Positions 48,907 through 55,246 of a stretch of DNA of 55,246 bases are shown here, in pieces. This stretch comes from Rikenellaceae bacterium (lineage in GTDB: Bacteria > Bacteroidota > Bacteroidia > Bacteroidales > UBA932). The DNA lies in assembly GCA_900771005.1 (NCBI GenBank), contig CAAGMI010000015.1:1-55246 (forward strand), read 5' to 3'. Each line of letters opens with the position of its first letter. Within the stretch, counting starts at the first letter, position 1. The notes beneath the pieces are model-generated. The model saw only the letters and a list, made by a program, of their open reading frames with translations, was not told where the DNA came from and searched no databases. The translations under genes and the position numbers were made by a program.

Positions 48907-49434
48907 ATGGGAAAGTTTTATCTTGAAATTTCTAAGGAATGTGCCGAGTACCTGAGGATAAGAGGCGTCGGCGAGGCACAGATAATGGTGGTGGATGACG
49001 CCCCGACTCCCAGACGGCACAAGGCTCTCCTCCGGGCATTGGAGGAGGTCACAGGCTTAAGTGCGGAGCGGATCTTCAGCCACGAAAGGACGAGATACAC
49101 AGTACTCGCCCGGACAATATACACACATTACGCACAGATCGACGGAGACGGAATAGAACGTATATCGAACGACCTGGGCAGGAACAGGTGGGCCACGAAC
49201 TTCTATCTGAGGGACTACTACAGCAAGCTGGACGGAGACATGGAGTTCAGAAGAGCTGACACACAGATAGCAGCCAGACTCAAGGACGACCCCGAGTGGA
49301 GTCCTCCGGCAAAGGAGAAGCCTACTGCAAGCAAGAGGAAGAGACGACGCAGGAAGCGACGCAGACAGCCTCAGAGGCGCGAGACGAAGCAGGAACAGCG
49401 CCAACAGTACATACAACTTGAACTTTTTAGATAA
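48907..49434 (+). CDS. DnaA domain IV-like protein with basic tail
   Basis: 175 residues. Central DnaA_C-like domain: GLSAERIFSHERTRYTVLAR followed by YTHYAQIDGDGIERISNDLG, equivalent to the domain IV helices. The last ~40 residues are Arg/Lys-rich (KRKRRRRKRRRQPQRR), useful for DNA binding. It lies next to the candidate origin and initiator, so a helicase loader or origin-binding partner is likely. A second domain-IV-like protein is encoded at 34176. Confidence 0.72.
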   Translation: MGKFYLEISKECAEYLRIRGVGEAQIMVVDDAPTPRRHKALLRALEEVTGLSAERIFSHERTRYTVLARTIYTHYAQIDGDGIERISNDLGRNRWATNFYLRDYYSKLDGDMEFRRADTQIAARLKDDPEWSPPAKEKPTASKRKRRRRKRRRQPQRRETKQEQRQQYIQLELFR

Positions 49435-49457
49435 CCAACAATATAAAATCAACAACA

Positions 49458-50369
49458 ATGGCAAAGACTAAGACAAACCAAGAAGAGTCGGTCAAGACAC
49501 GTAAGGACGAGAAGAGATTCAGCTCGCTGGATCCTAAGGAACTCCTGAACAACTACCTTGTATCCAACCTCTGCAGGAAATGGACCGAGGACTTCATCGA
49601 CGAGGACACACATGAGGTAGTGAGCATCGAACGCAGCGAGATCATTCTCGAGAAGGGCACATGCCTCAATCCTGAGAACATGCAGAAGGTGCTCTTCCAT
49701 ACTCAGAGCGGAGACATCACAGAGCCTATCGAGGTAAGCAACCAGAGCCGCCAGGGACATGAGGCCGGATATTACCGCTACCCATACACATGCAAGGTGG
49801 GTATCGACGGAGAGACATGGAAGTTCCTCCTTCAGGCAAAGGGAGTACGACAGGCACTCGACATCGTGACAGACTGGTGTGAGCTCCATGGCCGCGGAGC
49901 ATTCAGCATCACAGAGGTAAAGGCATACGACAGCGCTGTGATCCTTGTCGACAAGCTCCGCAACTATCCGATCGACGAGGCACAGAAGCGATACATGGAC
50001 GGAGAGATCCCGTTCGAGGAGTTCATGGACGAGGTGGTGGAAGACCTCGAGTACAGCAAGCCTTCAGAGGATGAGAACCGCATGCAGATGAAGTTCTACC
50101 AGATCAAGGCAGCCGTAGCCAAGGACGGTGAGAGACTACCGGGTACACAGCTATTCGTGGTACTCGCAGCCGATGCGGACCGAGCAATCCTGACCATCAA
50201 CGCATACCTCCAGCAGAAGCAGAAGGAGCACAACGCGAAGATGATGCGCGAGAACAGACTCTCGGAGGTGGAGGACACAGCCATCTCTGCAACCATCGAA
50301 GAGAGCAAGATCGTGAGCTTTACACGCCTTATCCCTGATGCATTCTGCAAGGCTTACTACAACGAATGA
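49458..50369 (+). CDS. Unknown 303-aa early protein
   Basis: Soluble; conserved-looking motif KWTEDFIDEDTHEVVSIERS near residues 41-60, a central domain (QALDIVTDWCELHGRGAFSI) and a C-terminal helical part. I remember homologues in Bacteroidetes phages with no assigned function. Strong codon bias suggests high expression; it may bind single-stranded DNA or help replication, but no motif proves it. Confidence 0.65.
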   Translation: MAKTKTNQEESVKTRKDEKRFSSLDPKELLNNYLVSNLCRKWTEDFIDEDTHEVVSIERSEIILEKGTCLNPENMQKVLFHTQSGDITEPIEVSNQSRQGHEAGYYRYPYTCKVGIDGETWKFLLQAKGVRQALDIVTDWCELHGRGAFSITEVKAYDSAVILVDKLRNYPIDEAQKRYMDGEIPFEEFMDEVVEDLEYSKPSEDENRMQMKFYQIKAAVAKDGERLPGTQLFVVLAADADRAILTINAYLQQKQKEHNAKMMRENRLSEVEDTAISATIEESKIVSFTRLIPDAFCKAYYNE

Positions 50370-50683
50370 TCATGGAGACTAAAGAGATTGAAGACCTCAG
50401 AGCTGAAAACACGGCTCTGAGGGCCGAGATAGAGAGGCTCAAGGCCTGGAACAAGGCATTCTACGGCCGTGTGCACTACTATTTCAATACGCTGGAAGAG
50501 TGGAAGGCTGCAGAGAAGTACAGCACGCGTAAGAACCAGCTGACGACCAAATGCAGGGCACTCGAGGAACAGATAAACAAGGAGCTCAAGCGAATTGACA
50601 GGATTACTACTAACAGAAGGGTCGACACACCAGCGGACGCGGACAAGCCCCTGGCGGTTCAGACCGAACTAAAGATGGACTGA
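50366..50683 (+). CDS. 105-aa coiled-coil protein
   Basis: ATGA overlap with the previous stop (another ATG at 50372). N-terminal leucine-zipper-like coil (IEDLRAENTALRAEIERLKA), then a basic helical part. Unknown function; could dimerise with a partner. Confidence 0.6.
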   Translation: MIMETKEIEDLRAENTALRAEIERLKAWNKAFYGRVHYYFNTLEEWKAAEKYSTRKNQLTTKCRALEEQINKELKRIDRITTNRRVDTPADADKPLAVQTELKMD

Positions 50684-50684
50684 C

Positions 50685-50957
50685 ATGGTACTACGAATAG
50701 AAAATTTGACCTTAAGGTTAGAACAGATAATGCTTATGGTTATTCGTCCGGAAAACCCTTGCATCATTGAAATTAATTTCTTAAATGGTTCAACTTTTAC
50801 AATGAATTTTCCGACTAAGGAGGACGCTATTCGTGTTTACGGACAGACTTACGACTTTATGATGGCCGAAGAACGTCGTGAATTAAAAGAGAGAAGATGC
50901 AGACAAGCCGCTCGCAGTACAGACACAGCTCGACCTCTAAACACAGAAGAACCATGA
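50685..50957 (+). CDS. 90-aa AT-rich small protein
   Basis: Begins one base after the previous stop. Beta-rich N-terminus (LTLRLEQIMLMVIRPENPCI) then helix. Base composition is clearly more AT-rich than the genes on both sides, suggesting recent acquisition. Unknown family; ATGA overlap with the next gene. Confidence 0.58.
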   Translation: MVLRIENLTLRLEQIMLMVIRPENPCIIEINFLNGSTFTMNFPTKEDAIRVYGQTYDFMMAEERRELKERRCRQAARSTDTARPLNTEEP

Positions 50958-51610
50958 GAGGAGTAAAGATAGTCTGGATGAAAGAGTGGGACGAATACCT
51001 TAAGAAGAAGTTCCCGTTCCACAACAACGACTACTGCCTGAGAGGTCTGAAGCGCAAGGGCTATGACGGAGGGTTCGACAGGATGTGCAGGCATGCCAGG
51101 AAGGATCTCAAACTTAAGAAGGATCCTGAATGGAGACGGGAGGAAAGCCGTAGATGCGTGCAGATCTGCATGGAGAAGAGAGGCGAAGACTTCGCGGAAC
51201 GACAGAGACAGAGGGCGCTCAACAATCCGAACTGGTGGGGCGGTAAGCACAACAACGGCAATCATCTGCCAAGGGAGGTAAGGGTCGAGCTTTGCCGGAA
51301 GCACTTCCACAACGAGGAAGCCAGGAAGAAGGCCAATAACACCCGCCGGAAGGTCATAGCAAGGGACACAAGGCGTGTACAGCTCGGACTCGAGCAGCTG
51401 ACGGGAATGCTCAACATCGGCAATGCTCTCACCCATGCACAGAAGGTACAGCGCTACGCTATGAAATACGATTGCGGATATGTCATATTCAGAGGCGACC
51501 ACCGCATATACTATGACGAGAACACCAGACGAAGCGAGGCGAGGGAACGCACAGCGGAGGACAGAGGCCTCCACGTGTATCCGGTAAGCGAGCGGAGCCG
51601 GTTCTTGTAA
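50954..51610 (+). CDS. 218-aa basic protein, possible DNA-binding
   Basis: From the ATG at 50954 (ATGA with the previous stop). Very basic: KKFPFHNNDYCLRGLKRKGY, several Cys/His (CRHARKD, CRKHFHNEEARKKANNTRRK) and a C-terminal beta part (KYDCGYVIFRGDHRIYYDEN). N-terminal region looks like an HTH that tracks MKEWDEYLKKKFP, a pattern in phage regulatory proteins. Unknown family. Confidence 0.6.
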   Translation: MRGVKIVWMKEWDEYLKKKFPFHNNDYCLRGLKRKGYDGGFDRMCRHARKDLKLKKDPEWRREESRRCVQICMEKRGEDFAERQRQRALNNPNWWGGKHNNGNHLPREVRVELCRKHFHNEEARKKANNTRRKVIARDTRRVQLGLEQLTGMLNIGNALTHAQKVQRYAMKYDCGYVIFRGDHRIYYDENTRRSEARERTAEDRGLHVYPVSERSRFL

Positions 51611-51646
51611 GGAAGACAGAAAACATCTAATTTTTATAATTCAGCA

Positions 51647-51967
51647 ATGGAACTAAACTATTATCAGACCGAGGCACACAAGACCTCGCTGCACAATACA
51701 CCGGTCATCTATCCGACACTCGGACTCACAGGAGAAGCAGGAGAGGTGGCCGACAAGGTAAAGAAGGTGATCAGAGACAATGACGGGAAATTCACATACG
51801 AGAAGAAGGAGGCCATCGCCTTAGAGCTCGGAGACGTTCTCTGGTATGTAGCAGAGCTGGCACACGACCTCGGATACACACTCGAGACCATCGGCCGCAT
51901 GAACCTCCAGAAGCTCGCATCGCGCCAGCAGAGAGACAAGATCCACGGATCAGGAGACGAACGATAA
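51647..51967 (+). CDS. MazG-like nucleotide pyrophosphohydrolase
   Basis: 106 residues. MazG motifs: GLTGEAGEVADKVKK (first E..E pair) and ELGDVLWYVAELA (E..D), which bind magnesium. Hydrolyses NTP or dNTP to NMP; in phages it may adjust the nucleotide pool or lower (p)ppGpp signalling. Single-domain length is typical. Overlaps the next gene by TAATG. Confidence 0.9.
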   Translation: MELNYYQTEAHKTSLHNTPVIYPTLGLTGEAGEVADKVKKVIRDNDGKFTYEKKEAIALELGDVLWYVAELAHDLGYTLETIGRMNLQKLASRQQRDKIHGSGDER

Positions 51968-52719
51968 TGCATGGAGGTATGGAAGAACTGACAAAGGACA
52001 CCCTGCCGATCAACGAAGCCGTCAAGGGAATCAAGCAGGAGCTCAAGAAGATGTACCCACAGTCGAACGTGCTCATCATGGGTTCGAATCCGATTGACCA
52101 GGACAACACGATGATCGTATACGAGTACATCGGAAGCGAGGAACAGGTACAGGTGGCATTGACAGAGGCGATGCACAACTGCGGAGAGGCCGTAAGGCTT
52201 GTGAACAAGTCCCTGCAGATATTCATCAACTCGTGCGACGTCAACGAAGTTGAGCAGGCCATAACGGCATTCCAGGATCTGATAGAACGATGCAAGCAGC
52301 GCATGGATCCGGATCTTCAGACAAGACTCATCAGAGCTGAGATCAAGAGACTCCGCAAGCAGGGTATGCATGACCTGATGAGAATCAAGGAGAAGGAGCT
52401 CGAGAAACTTCTGGCACAGATCGAAGCAAGGAAGGCCGAGGCTGAGAAGAAGGCACGACAGAGAGCTCGACGCCTCGAGATCCTGGAAAACGCCCGTGCG
52501 GTATTCCTTGCGAACTGCGAGCAGCGACGCCTCGATAGGGAGAAGGCTGAGAAGGACCGACAGAAGGGCCGTATGCAGTTCCAGCCAGGACAGGCTGCCA
52601 AGAGGAAGCAGCAGAAGCTCCGCGAACGACAGGCCGAGCGCAATGCCAGGAAGAAGAAGGCATCGGAGGGTAACAACTTTCATGCAGTAAGGAACGCTTG
52701 CAGCTTAGGCCATGCGTAA
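51967..52719 (+). CDS. 250-aa protein with long basic coiled coil
   Basis: N-terminal ~115-residue alpha/beta domain (NVLIMGSNPIDQDNTMIVYE, VQVALTEAMHNCGEAVRL), then a charged Lys/Arg/Glu coiled coil to the end (KELEKLLAQIEARKAEAEKK). No known family. The N-terminal domain resembles small acylphosphatase-like folds only in pattern. Start overlaps MazG by one base. Confidence 0.6.
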   Translation: MHGGMEELTKDTLPINEAVKGIKQELKKMYPQSNVLIMGSNPIDQDNTMIVYEYIGSEEQVQVALTEAMHNCGEAVRLVNKSLQIFINSCDVNEVEQAITAFQDLIERCKQRMDPDLQTRLIRAEIKRLRKQGMHDLMRIKEKELEKLLAQIEARKAEAEKKARQRARRLEILENARAVFLANCEQRRLDREKAEKDRQKGRMQFQPGQAAKRKQQKLRERQAERNARKKKASEGNNFHAVRNACSLGHA

Positions 52720-52752
52720 GCCATACAACGAAAAAAACAGGATCAAGGGATT

Positions 52753-53007
52753 ATGAAAAGAACACACACCAGGGAACCGCTGCCGATAGGAGATATGATC
52801 CGCCGTACAATGTACGCAAAGGGTCTGTCGGTGGAGGAGTTCGCAGACAAGCTCTACGTTAACAGAGCGAACGTGTACAACATATTCAGGCGCTACACCA
52901 TCTCAACGGATCTGCTGCTAAGGATCAGCGTGATTCTCGAGACCGACTTCTTCAGATACTATTCATCGGAATACTCAAGACAAAAGGACAATGGAAACGA
53001 AGCCTGA
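52753..53007 (+). CDS. Small Cro/C1-type HTH regulator
   Basis: 84 residues, one XRE HTH: GDMIRRTMYAKGLSVEEFAD followed by LYVNRANVYNIFRRYTIST. Inside the early operon, so it may act like Cro or turn early genes down. Overlaps the next gene by 17 bp. Confidence 0.8.
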   Translation: MKRTHTREPLPIGDMIRRTMYAKGLSVEEFADKLYVNRANVYNIFRRYTISTDLLLRISVILETDFFRYYSSEYSRQKDNGNEA

Positions 53008-53161
53008 GGAGAGCATCACTCTCAACCAGCTCATCAAGCGCCTCTATATCTTCAGGGCGGAGCACGCACAGAGCGGAAGCATGAAGATCACATGTAACAA
53101 CATAAACCTCCTCGGCATGGTCGAGGAGGACAAGTCAAACAATAAACTCGAACTGAAATGA
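52991..53161 (+). CDS. 56-aa small early protein
   Basis: Overlaps the HTH gene at its start and the next gene by ATGA at its end. Helical, mixed charge (SITLNQLIKRLYIFRAEH). Tight coupling on both sides supports expression. Unknown. Confidence 0.5.
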   Translation: METKPEESITLNQLIKRLYIFRAEHAQSGSMKITCNNINLLGMVEEDKSNNKLELK

Positions 53162-53418
53162 AAGAGAAGGAACAATACATACTCGTGTCGCTGCTGTTCA
53201 TCCTGGGCATATCGATGCTGATCATGCTCATACTCGACTTCAGACTCAACATTAAGGTCCACAGCAACCAGGCTGACATCGACCGACGCCTCACACGCAT
53301 CGAGCAGGACGGATGCGTAACCGACAGCTGCATCATCGAACTGTACCAGAGATGCAACGAGAACCAGTGGGAGATCTTATGGATCCGCAGGGATCTGAAT
53401 AAAATGAAAGGAGAGTAA
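53158..53418 (+). CDS. 86-aa membrane-anchored protein
   Basis: One N-terminal membrane helix (ILVSLLFILGISMLIMLIL, residues ~7-25) and a charged helical C-terminus with Cys and Trp (CNENQWEILWIRRDLNK). ATGA with the previous gene. Topology like small inner-membrane phage proteins; unknown role. Confidence 0.6.
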   Translation: MKEKEQYILVSLLFILGISMLIMLILDFRLNIKVHSNQADIDRRLTRIEQDGCVTDSCIIELYQRCNENQWEILWIRRDLNKMKGE

Positions 53419-53420
53419 CT

Positions 53421-53603
53421 ATGAAAGACATACAGATATTCCTGGGTGTGCAGATCGGCGGCATCAAGCACGTAGTGGACAAGAGAATCTCATGGGACGT
53501 GTTCGAGCAAATACTATGCAAGAAGGAGGCCATTAACTACGCCATAGACGTGGAGGTAGAGAATCTCAAGAAGGAGGTCGAGAAGAACAAATTTATTAAC
53601 TGA
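53421..53603 (+). CDS. 60-aa small protein
   Basis: Begins 2 bp after the previous stop; mixed alpha/beta (IFLGVQIGGIKHVVDKRISW, then a short coil ending ENLKKEVEKNKFIN). Unknown. Confidence 0.52.
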   Translation: MKDIQIFLGVQIGGIKHVVDKRISWDVFEQILCKKEAINYAIDVEVENLKKEVEKNKFIN

Positions 53604-53610
53604 TACGCAT

Positions 53611-53949
53611 ATGAATATTTTTGAAAATGCTAAGTTTGGAGATAAGTTCCGAACAAGAGATGGAAGAAGAGCAATATACGGATTTACAGTAGACGAAAGA
53701 CATATACTTATCGTAGAGGATTTTAGTGCTGTATTTAGATTCGATGATAGTGGGGTGTCGAATTATCCTAACGATAAAATAGATATCGTCGGCAAGTGGC
53801 AAGACCCAATCAACGAGGAAGAACTTGATAAGATTGCAATTGACGATATATTCAAAGTTCTGAACCAAGACTACCTTGACGGTAAAATCAGCTTTAACAA
53901 GATTAAGGAAATATATAAAGCAGGTTATCGTAAAGCGAAAGGAGAGTGA
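53611..53949 (+). CDS. 112-aa AT-rich early protein
   Basis: Beta-rich N-terminus (FGDKFRTRDGRRAIYGFTVD, HILIVEDFSAVFRFDDSG) followed by a helical C-terminus. Base composition much AT-richer than upstream early genes. Starts an AT-rich island (53611-54441) of small genes. Unknown family. Confidence 0.58.
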   Translation: MNIFENAKFGDKFRTRDGRRAIYGFTVDERHILIVEDFSAVFRFDDSGVSNYPNDKIDIVGKWQDPINEEELDKIAIDDIFKVLNQDYLDGKISFNKIKEIYKAGYRKAKGE

Positions 53950-53951
53950 TT

Positions 53952-54047
53952 ATGGATAATGGTAGTCATGAAATGATATGGTATCATGGGGTGTTATACT
54001 CTCCAGAATTATTCTATCTGCAAGTAGTATTAGGATGTAGATTATAA
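53952..54047 (+). CDS. 31-aa possible microprotein
   Basis: Starts 2 bp after the previous stop; hydrophobic C-terminal half (GVLYSPELFYLQVVLGCRL). Packing suggests it may be real, but it is short and could be chance. Confidence 0.3.
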   Translation: MDNGSHEMIWYHGVLYSPELFYLQVVLGCRL

Positions 54048-54052
54048 ACAAG

Positions 54053-54070
54053 TAAAAATGATTTGATATG
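54053..54070 (+). repeat. Repeated translation-initiation region, copy 1
   Basis: taaaaatgatttgatatg including the ATG of the 54068 gene. The same 18 bases occur at 54423-54440 at the next gene boundary, with a variant (taaaatgatatgatatg) at 54236-54252. Confidence 0.7.
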
Positions 54071-54223
54071 GTAAAAAAGATTTATTGCGACTTGGATACT
54101 CCTGAGAACAATTACGACTATCAGTGTCCTCAGTTAGATTCATGGGGAGAGTATAGTGACTATGAAACTCCATGTGAGTACTGTCCGCATAGATGTTATA
54201 AAACGGTTGCTATATCACAGTGA
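54068..54223 (+). CDS. 51-aa Cys-rich small protein
   Basis: Contains five cysteines: YCD near the start, QCPQ, then a CEYCPHRC cluster, suggesting a small zinc-binding module. Acidic and aromatic between them. Preceded by the repeated initiation region. Unknown family. Confidence 0.55.
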   Translation: MVKKIYCDLDTPENNYDYQCPQLDSWGEYSDYETPCEYCPHRCYKTVAISQ

Positions 54224-54249
54224 GTGAATAACAAGTAAAATGATATGAT

Positions 54250-54441
54250 ATGAAGGCAAGCGAATTAATCAAAAGAATACAATCTCTTGTAGACTCATAT
54301 GGTGATAGAGAGATAGAAGTTAACGGAGAGTTTAATAATGACTTTCCAATCAATACAAACACATTTTTGGAAGTAGTTAGAGTTGACTTGTTTGCTGATT
54401 CTAACAACTACCAGATACTCGTTAAAAATGATTTGATATGA
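54250..54441 (+). CDS. 63-aa small protein
   Basis: N-terminal helix (KASELIKRIQSLVDSYGD) then strands (REIEVNGEFNND, EVVRVDLFADSNNYQILV). The pattern resembles small DUF1071-like or immunity-like folds only loosely. Its end overlaps the next start by ATGA and contains the repeated initiation region. Confidence 0.58.
   Translation: MKASELIKRIQSLVDSYGDREIEVNGEFNNDFPINTNTFLEVVRVDLFADSNNYQILVKNDLI
54423..54440 (+). repeat. Repeated translation-initiation region, copy 2
   Basis: Same 18 bases as 54053-54070, ending in the ATG of the 54438 gene while also coding the end of the preceding gene. Confidence 0.7.
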
Positions 54442-54848
54442 AAAGAATTATCGAAGAGACTCTCAGTACCGGAGAAAAACAGTACAGGGTGGAGACGAAC
54501 CGCTTCTGGTTCTTCCCATGCAAGTGGCACACAGATCTCGTATACGATGCAGAGCTGGACATGCACTTCGATGCGGTGTTTGACAATTTGGTCGAGGCAC
54601 AGATCCATTGCGGAATTGATCCGAGGATTATCGTAGGCAGAAGGGAGGTGCCAATCAATCCTGCAGCTGCAGCGGAACTGAGGAACCAATGCAGCTACGT
54701 GTCGCTCATCCGCTACCTCGACGAGCATCGTCCTGAAGACAAGATGAGCATCTCGAACGGGGAATGCGCTCAGATCGACAAAGCCTGGAAGGAGAACGAC
54801 TGGGCCGTGCTTATCAGATACATCAAGAAATACATCAAGGACGAATGA
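54438..54848 (+). CDS. 136-aa unknown early protein
   Basis: Returns to the GC-rich composition of the early genes. N-terminal beta region with Trp/Phe (NRFWFFPCKWHTDLVY), helical C-terminus. One base before the next gene. Unknown family. Confidence 0.6.
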   Translation: MKRIIEETLSTGEKQYRVETNRFWFFPCKWHTDLVYDAELDMHFDAVFDNLVEAQIHCGIDPRIIVGRREVPINPAAAAELRNQCSYVSLIRYLDEHRPEDKMSISNGECAQIDKAWKENDWAVLIRYIKKYIKDE

Positions 54849-54849
54849 C

Positions 54850-55056
54850 ATGAAGAAGATCAAGGATTTTATTGTACACATGCTGGGTGGCCACTCGCAG
54901 GAAGAGTATCGCAGACATGCTCAAGAGGCATATGATAAAGGTGTGAAAGATTCATATATGAACACCAAGCAGTTCGCAGATGCCCTCTATGGTTATACGG
55001 CAGATGAATGGTGCCGGAATTTGTACGAGTATTTGACTAAAAAAAGCGAGCAATGA
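54850..55056 (+). CDS. 68-aa helical protein
   Basis: Helical throughout; a His/Tyr-rich segment (GGHSQEEYRRHAQEAYDKGV) and an aromatic C-terminus. ATGA overlap with the VRR-NUC gene, so co-expressed with the nuclease and perhaps a partner. Confidence 0.58.
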   Translation: MKKIKDFIVHMLGGHSQEEYRRHAQEAYDKGVKDSYMNTKQFADALYGYTADEWCRNLYEYLTKKSEQ

Positions 55057-55246
55057 CGTACGAGGACTACCTGGCGAAGCATCCGCCAACCAAGACCAGG
55101 AAGAGCAACCGGCATGAGGAGGACGACATACAGACCAAGTGCGTCGGCTGGTTCAGGGAACACTACCCGCACATCGCACCGCTGCTCTTCCATCCGAACA
55201 ACGAGGCATTCTTCGGAGGTTACTGCAGATCTGCAGAGGAACGTGC
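55053..55246 (+). CDS. VRR-NUC domain nuclease, 5' part (continues at base 1)
   Basis: ATG at 55053 overlaps the previous stop. The first 25 codons (basic, KHPPTKTRKSNRHEED) are unique to this end; the rest repeats 1-119 and continues to 435. See the entry at 1-435 for the catalytic domain. Confidence 0.88.
   Translation, partial: MTYEDYLAKHPPTKTRKSNRHEEDDIQTKCVGWFREHYPHIAPLLFHPNNEAFFGGYCRSAEER
55128..55246. repeat. Right copy of 119-bp terminal direct repeat
   Basis: Identical to 1-119. Confidence 0.95.

Overview
The window is an essentially complete genome of a temperate, long-tailed (siphovirus-type) phage of a Bacteroidales host. The first 119 bases are repeated exactly at the end (1-119 = 55128-55246), and one gene, a VRR-NUC nuclease, reads straight through that junction. 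The molecule therefore closes into a circle of 55,127 bp; 119 is also a common assembly k-mer, so the repeat is more likely an assembly overlap than a biological terminal repeat. Host evidence: promoters of the Bacteroidetes type (TTG or TTTG, about 19 nt, then TAnnTTTG), few Shine-Dalgarno sites, BACON-like domains, a DUF3853 protein and a Bacteroidetes-type tyrosine integrase. The genetic code is standard. I saw no tRNA, CRISPR array or reverse transcriptase.

Layout. 436-1711: small accessory genes including a DUF2335 membrane protein. 1858-10764: a ParB-methyltransferase fusion, DUF5681 small-terminase-like protein, large terminase, portal, and a 1311-residue MuF minor head protein carrying two toxin-like domains. 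10816-11592: a short reverse-strand operon with an XRE repressor and its own operator array, convergent to the MuF gene. 11863-24220: scaffold-like protein, decoration-like protein, major capsid, connectors, tail tube, tail chaperone, 1422-residue tape measure and tail tip. 24232-32514: fibres, including one with a peptidase S74 chaperone, small tail-associated proteins and BACON-like proteins; this stretch is AT-richer and mosaic. 32651-33953: lysis cassette (membrane coiled-coil protein, amidase, candidate u-spanin). 34176-38302: a poorly known cluster (DnaA-IV-like HTH, Gly/Cys-rich protein, small conserved proteins, a HExxH protein) interrupted by a homing endonuclease on the reverse strand.

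38303-41768: lysogeny region on the reverse strand (integrase, coiled-coil protein, lipoprotein, HTH repressor) with candidate attachment and operator sequences. 41769 to 435 across the junction: the rightward early operon. It holds small unknown genes, DUF3853, an SMC/SbcC-like ATPase, RecT, an MBL-fold protein, HU, a DUF6291-like replication protein with iteron-like repeats inside its gene, a DnaA-IV-like protein, MazG, and a tail of very small genes ending in VRR-NUC.

The most interesting observations are these. (1) The MuF head protein ends in a CdiA-like nuclease domain and an ADP-ribosyltransferase-like domain, and a self-regulated reverse-strand operon sits at its 3' end where an immunity gene would be expected. 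(2) A conserved ~20-nt box lies 61-62 bp upstream of the -7 element at five promoters, at the distance typical of a class I activator site, which suggests a late-gene activation system. (3) There is an attenuator-like pair of competing hairpins between the tail tube and tail chaperone genes.
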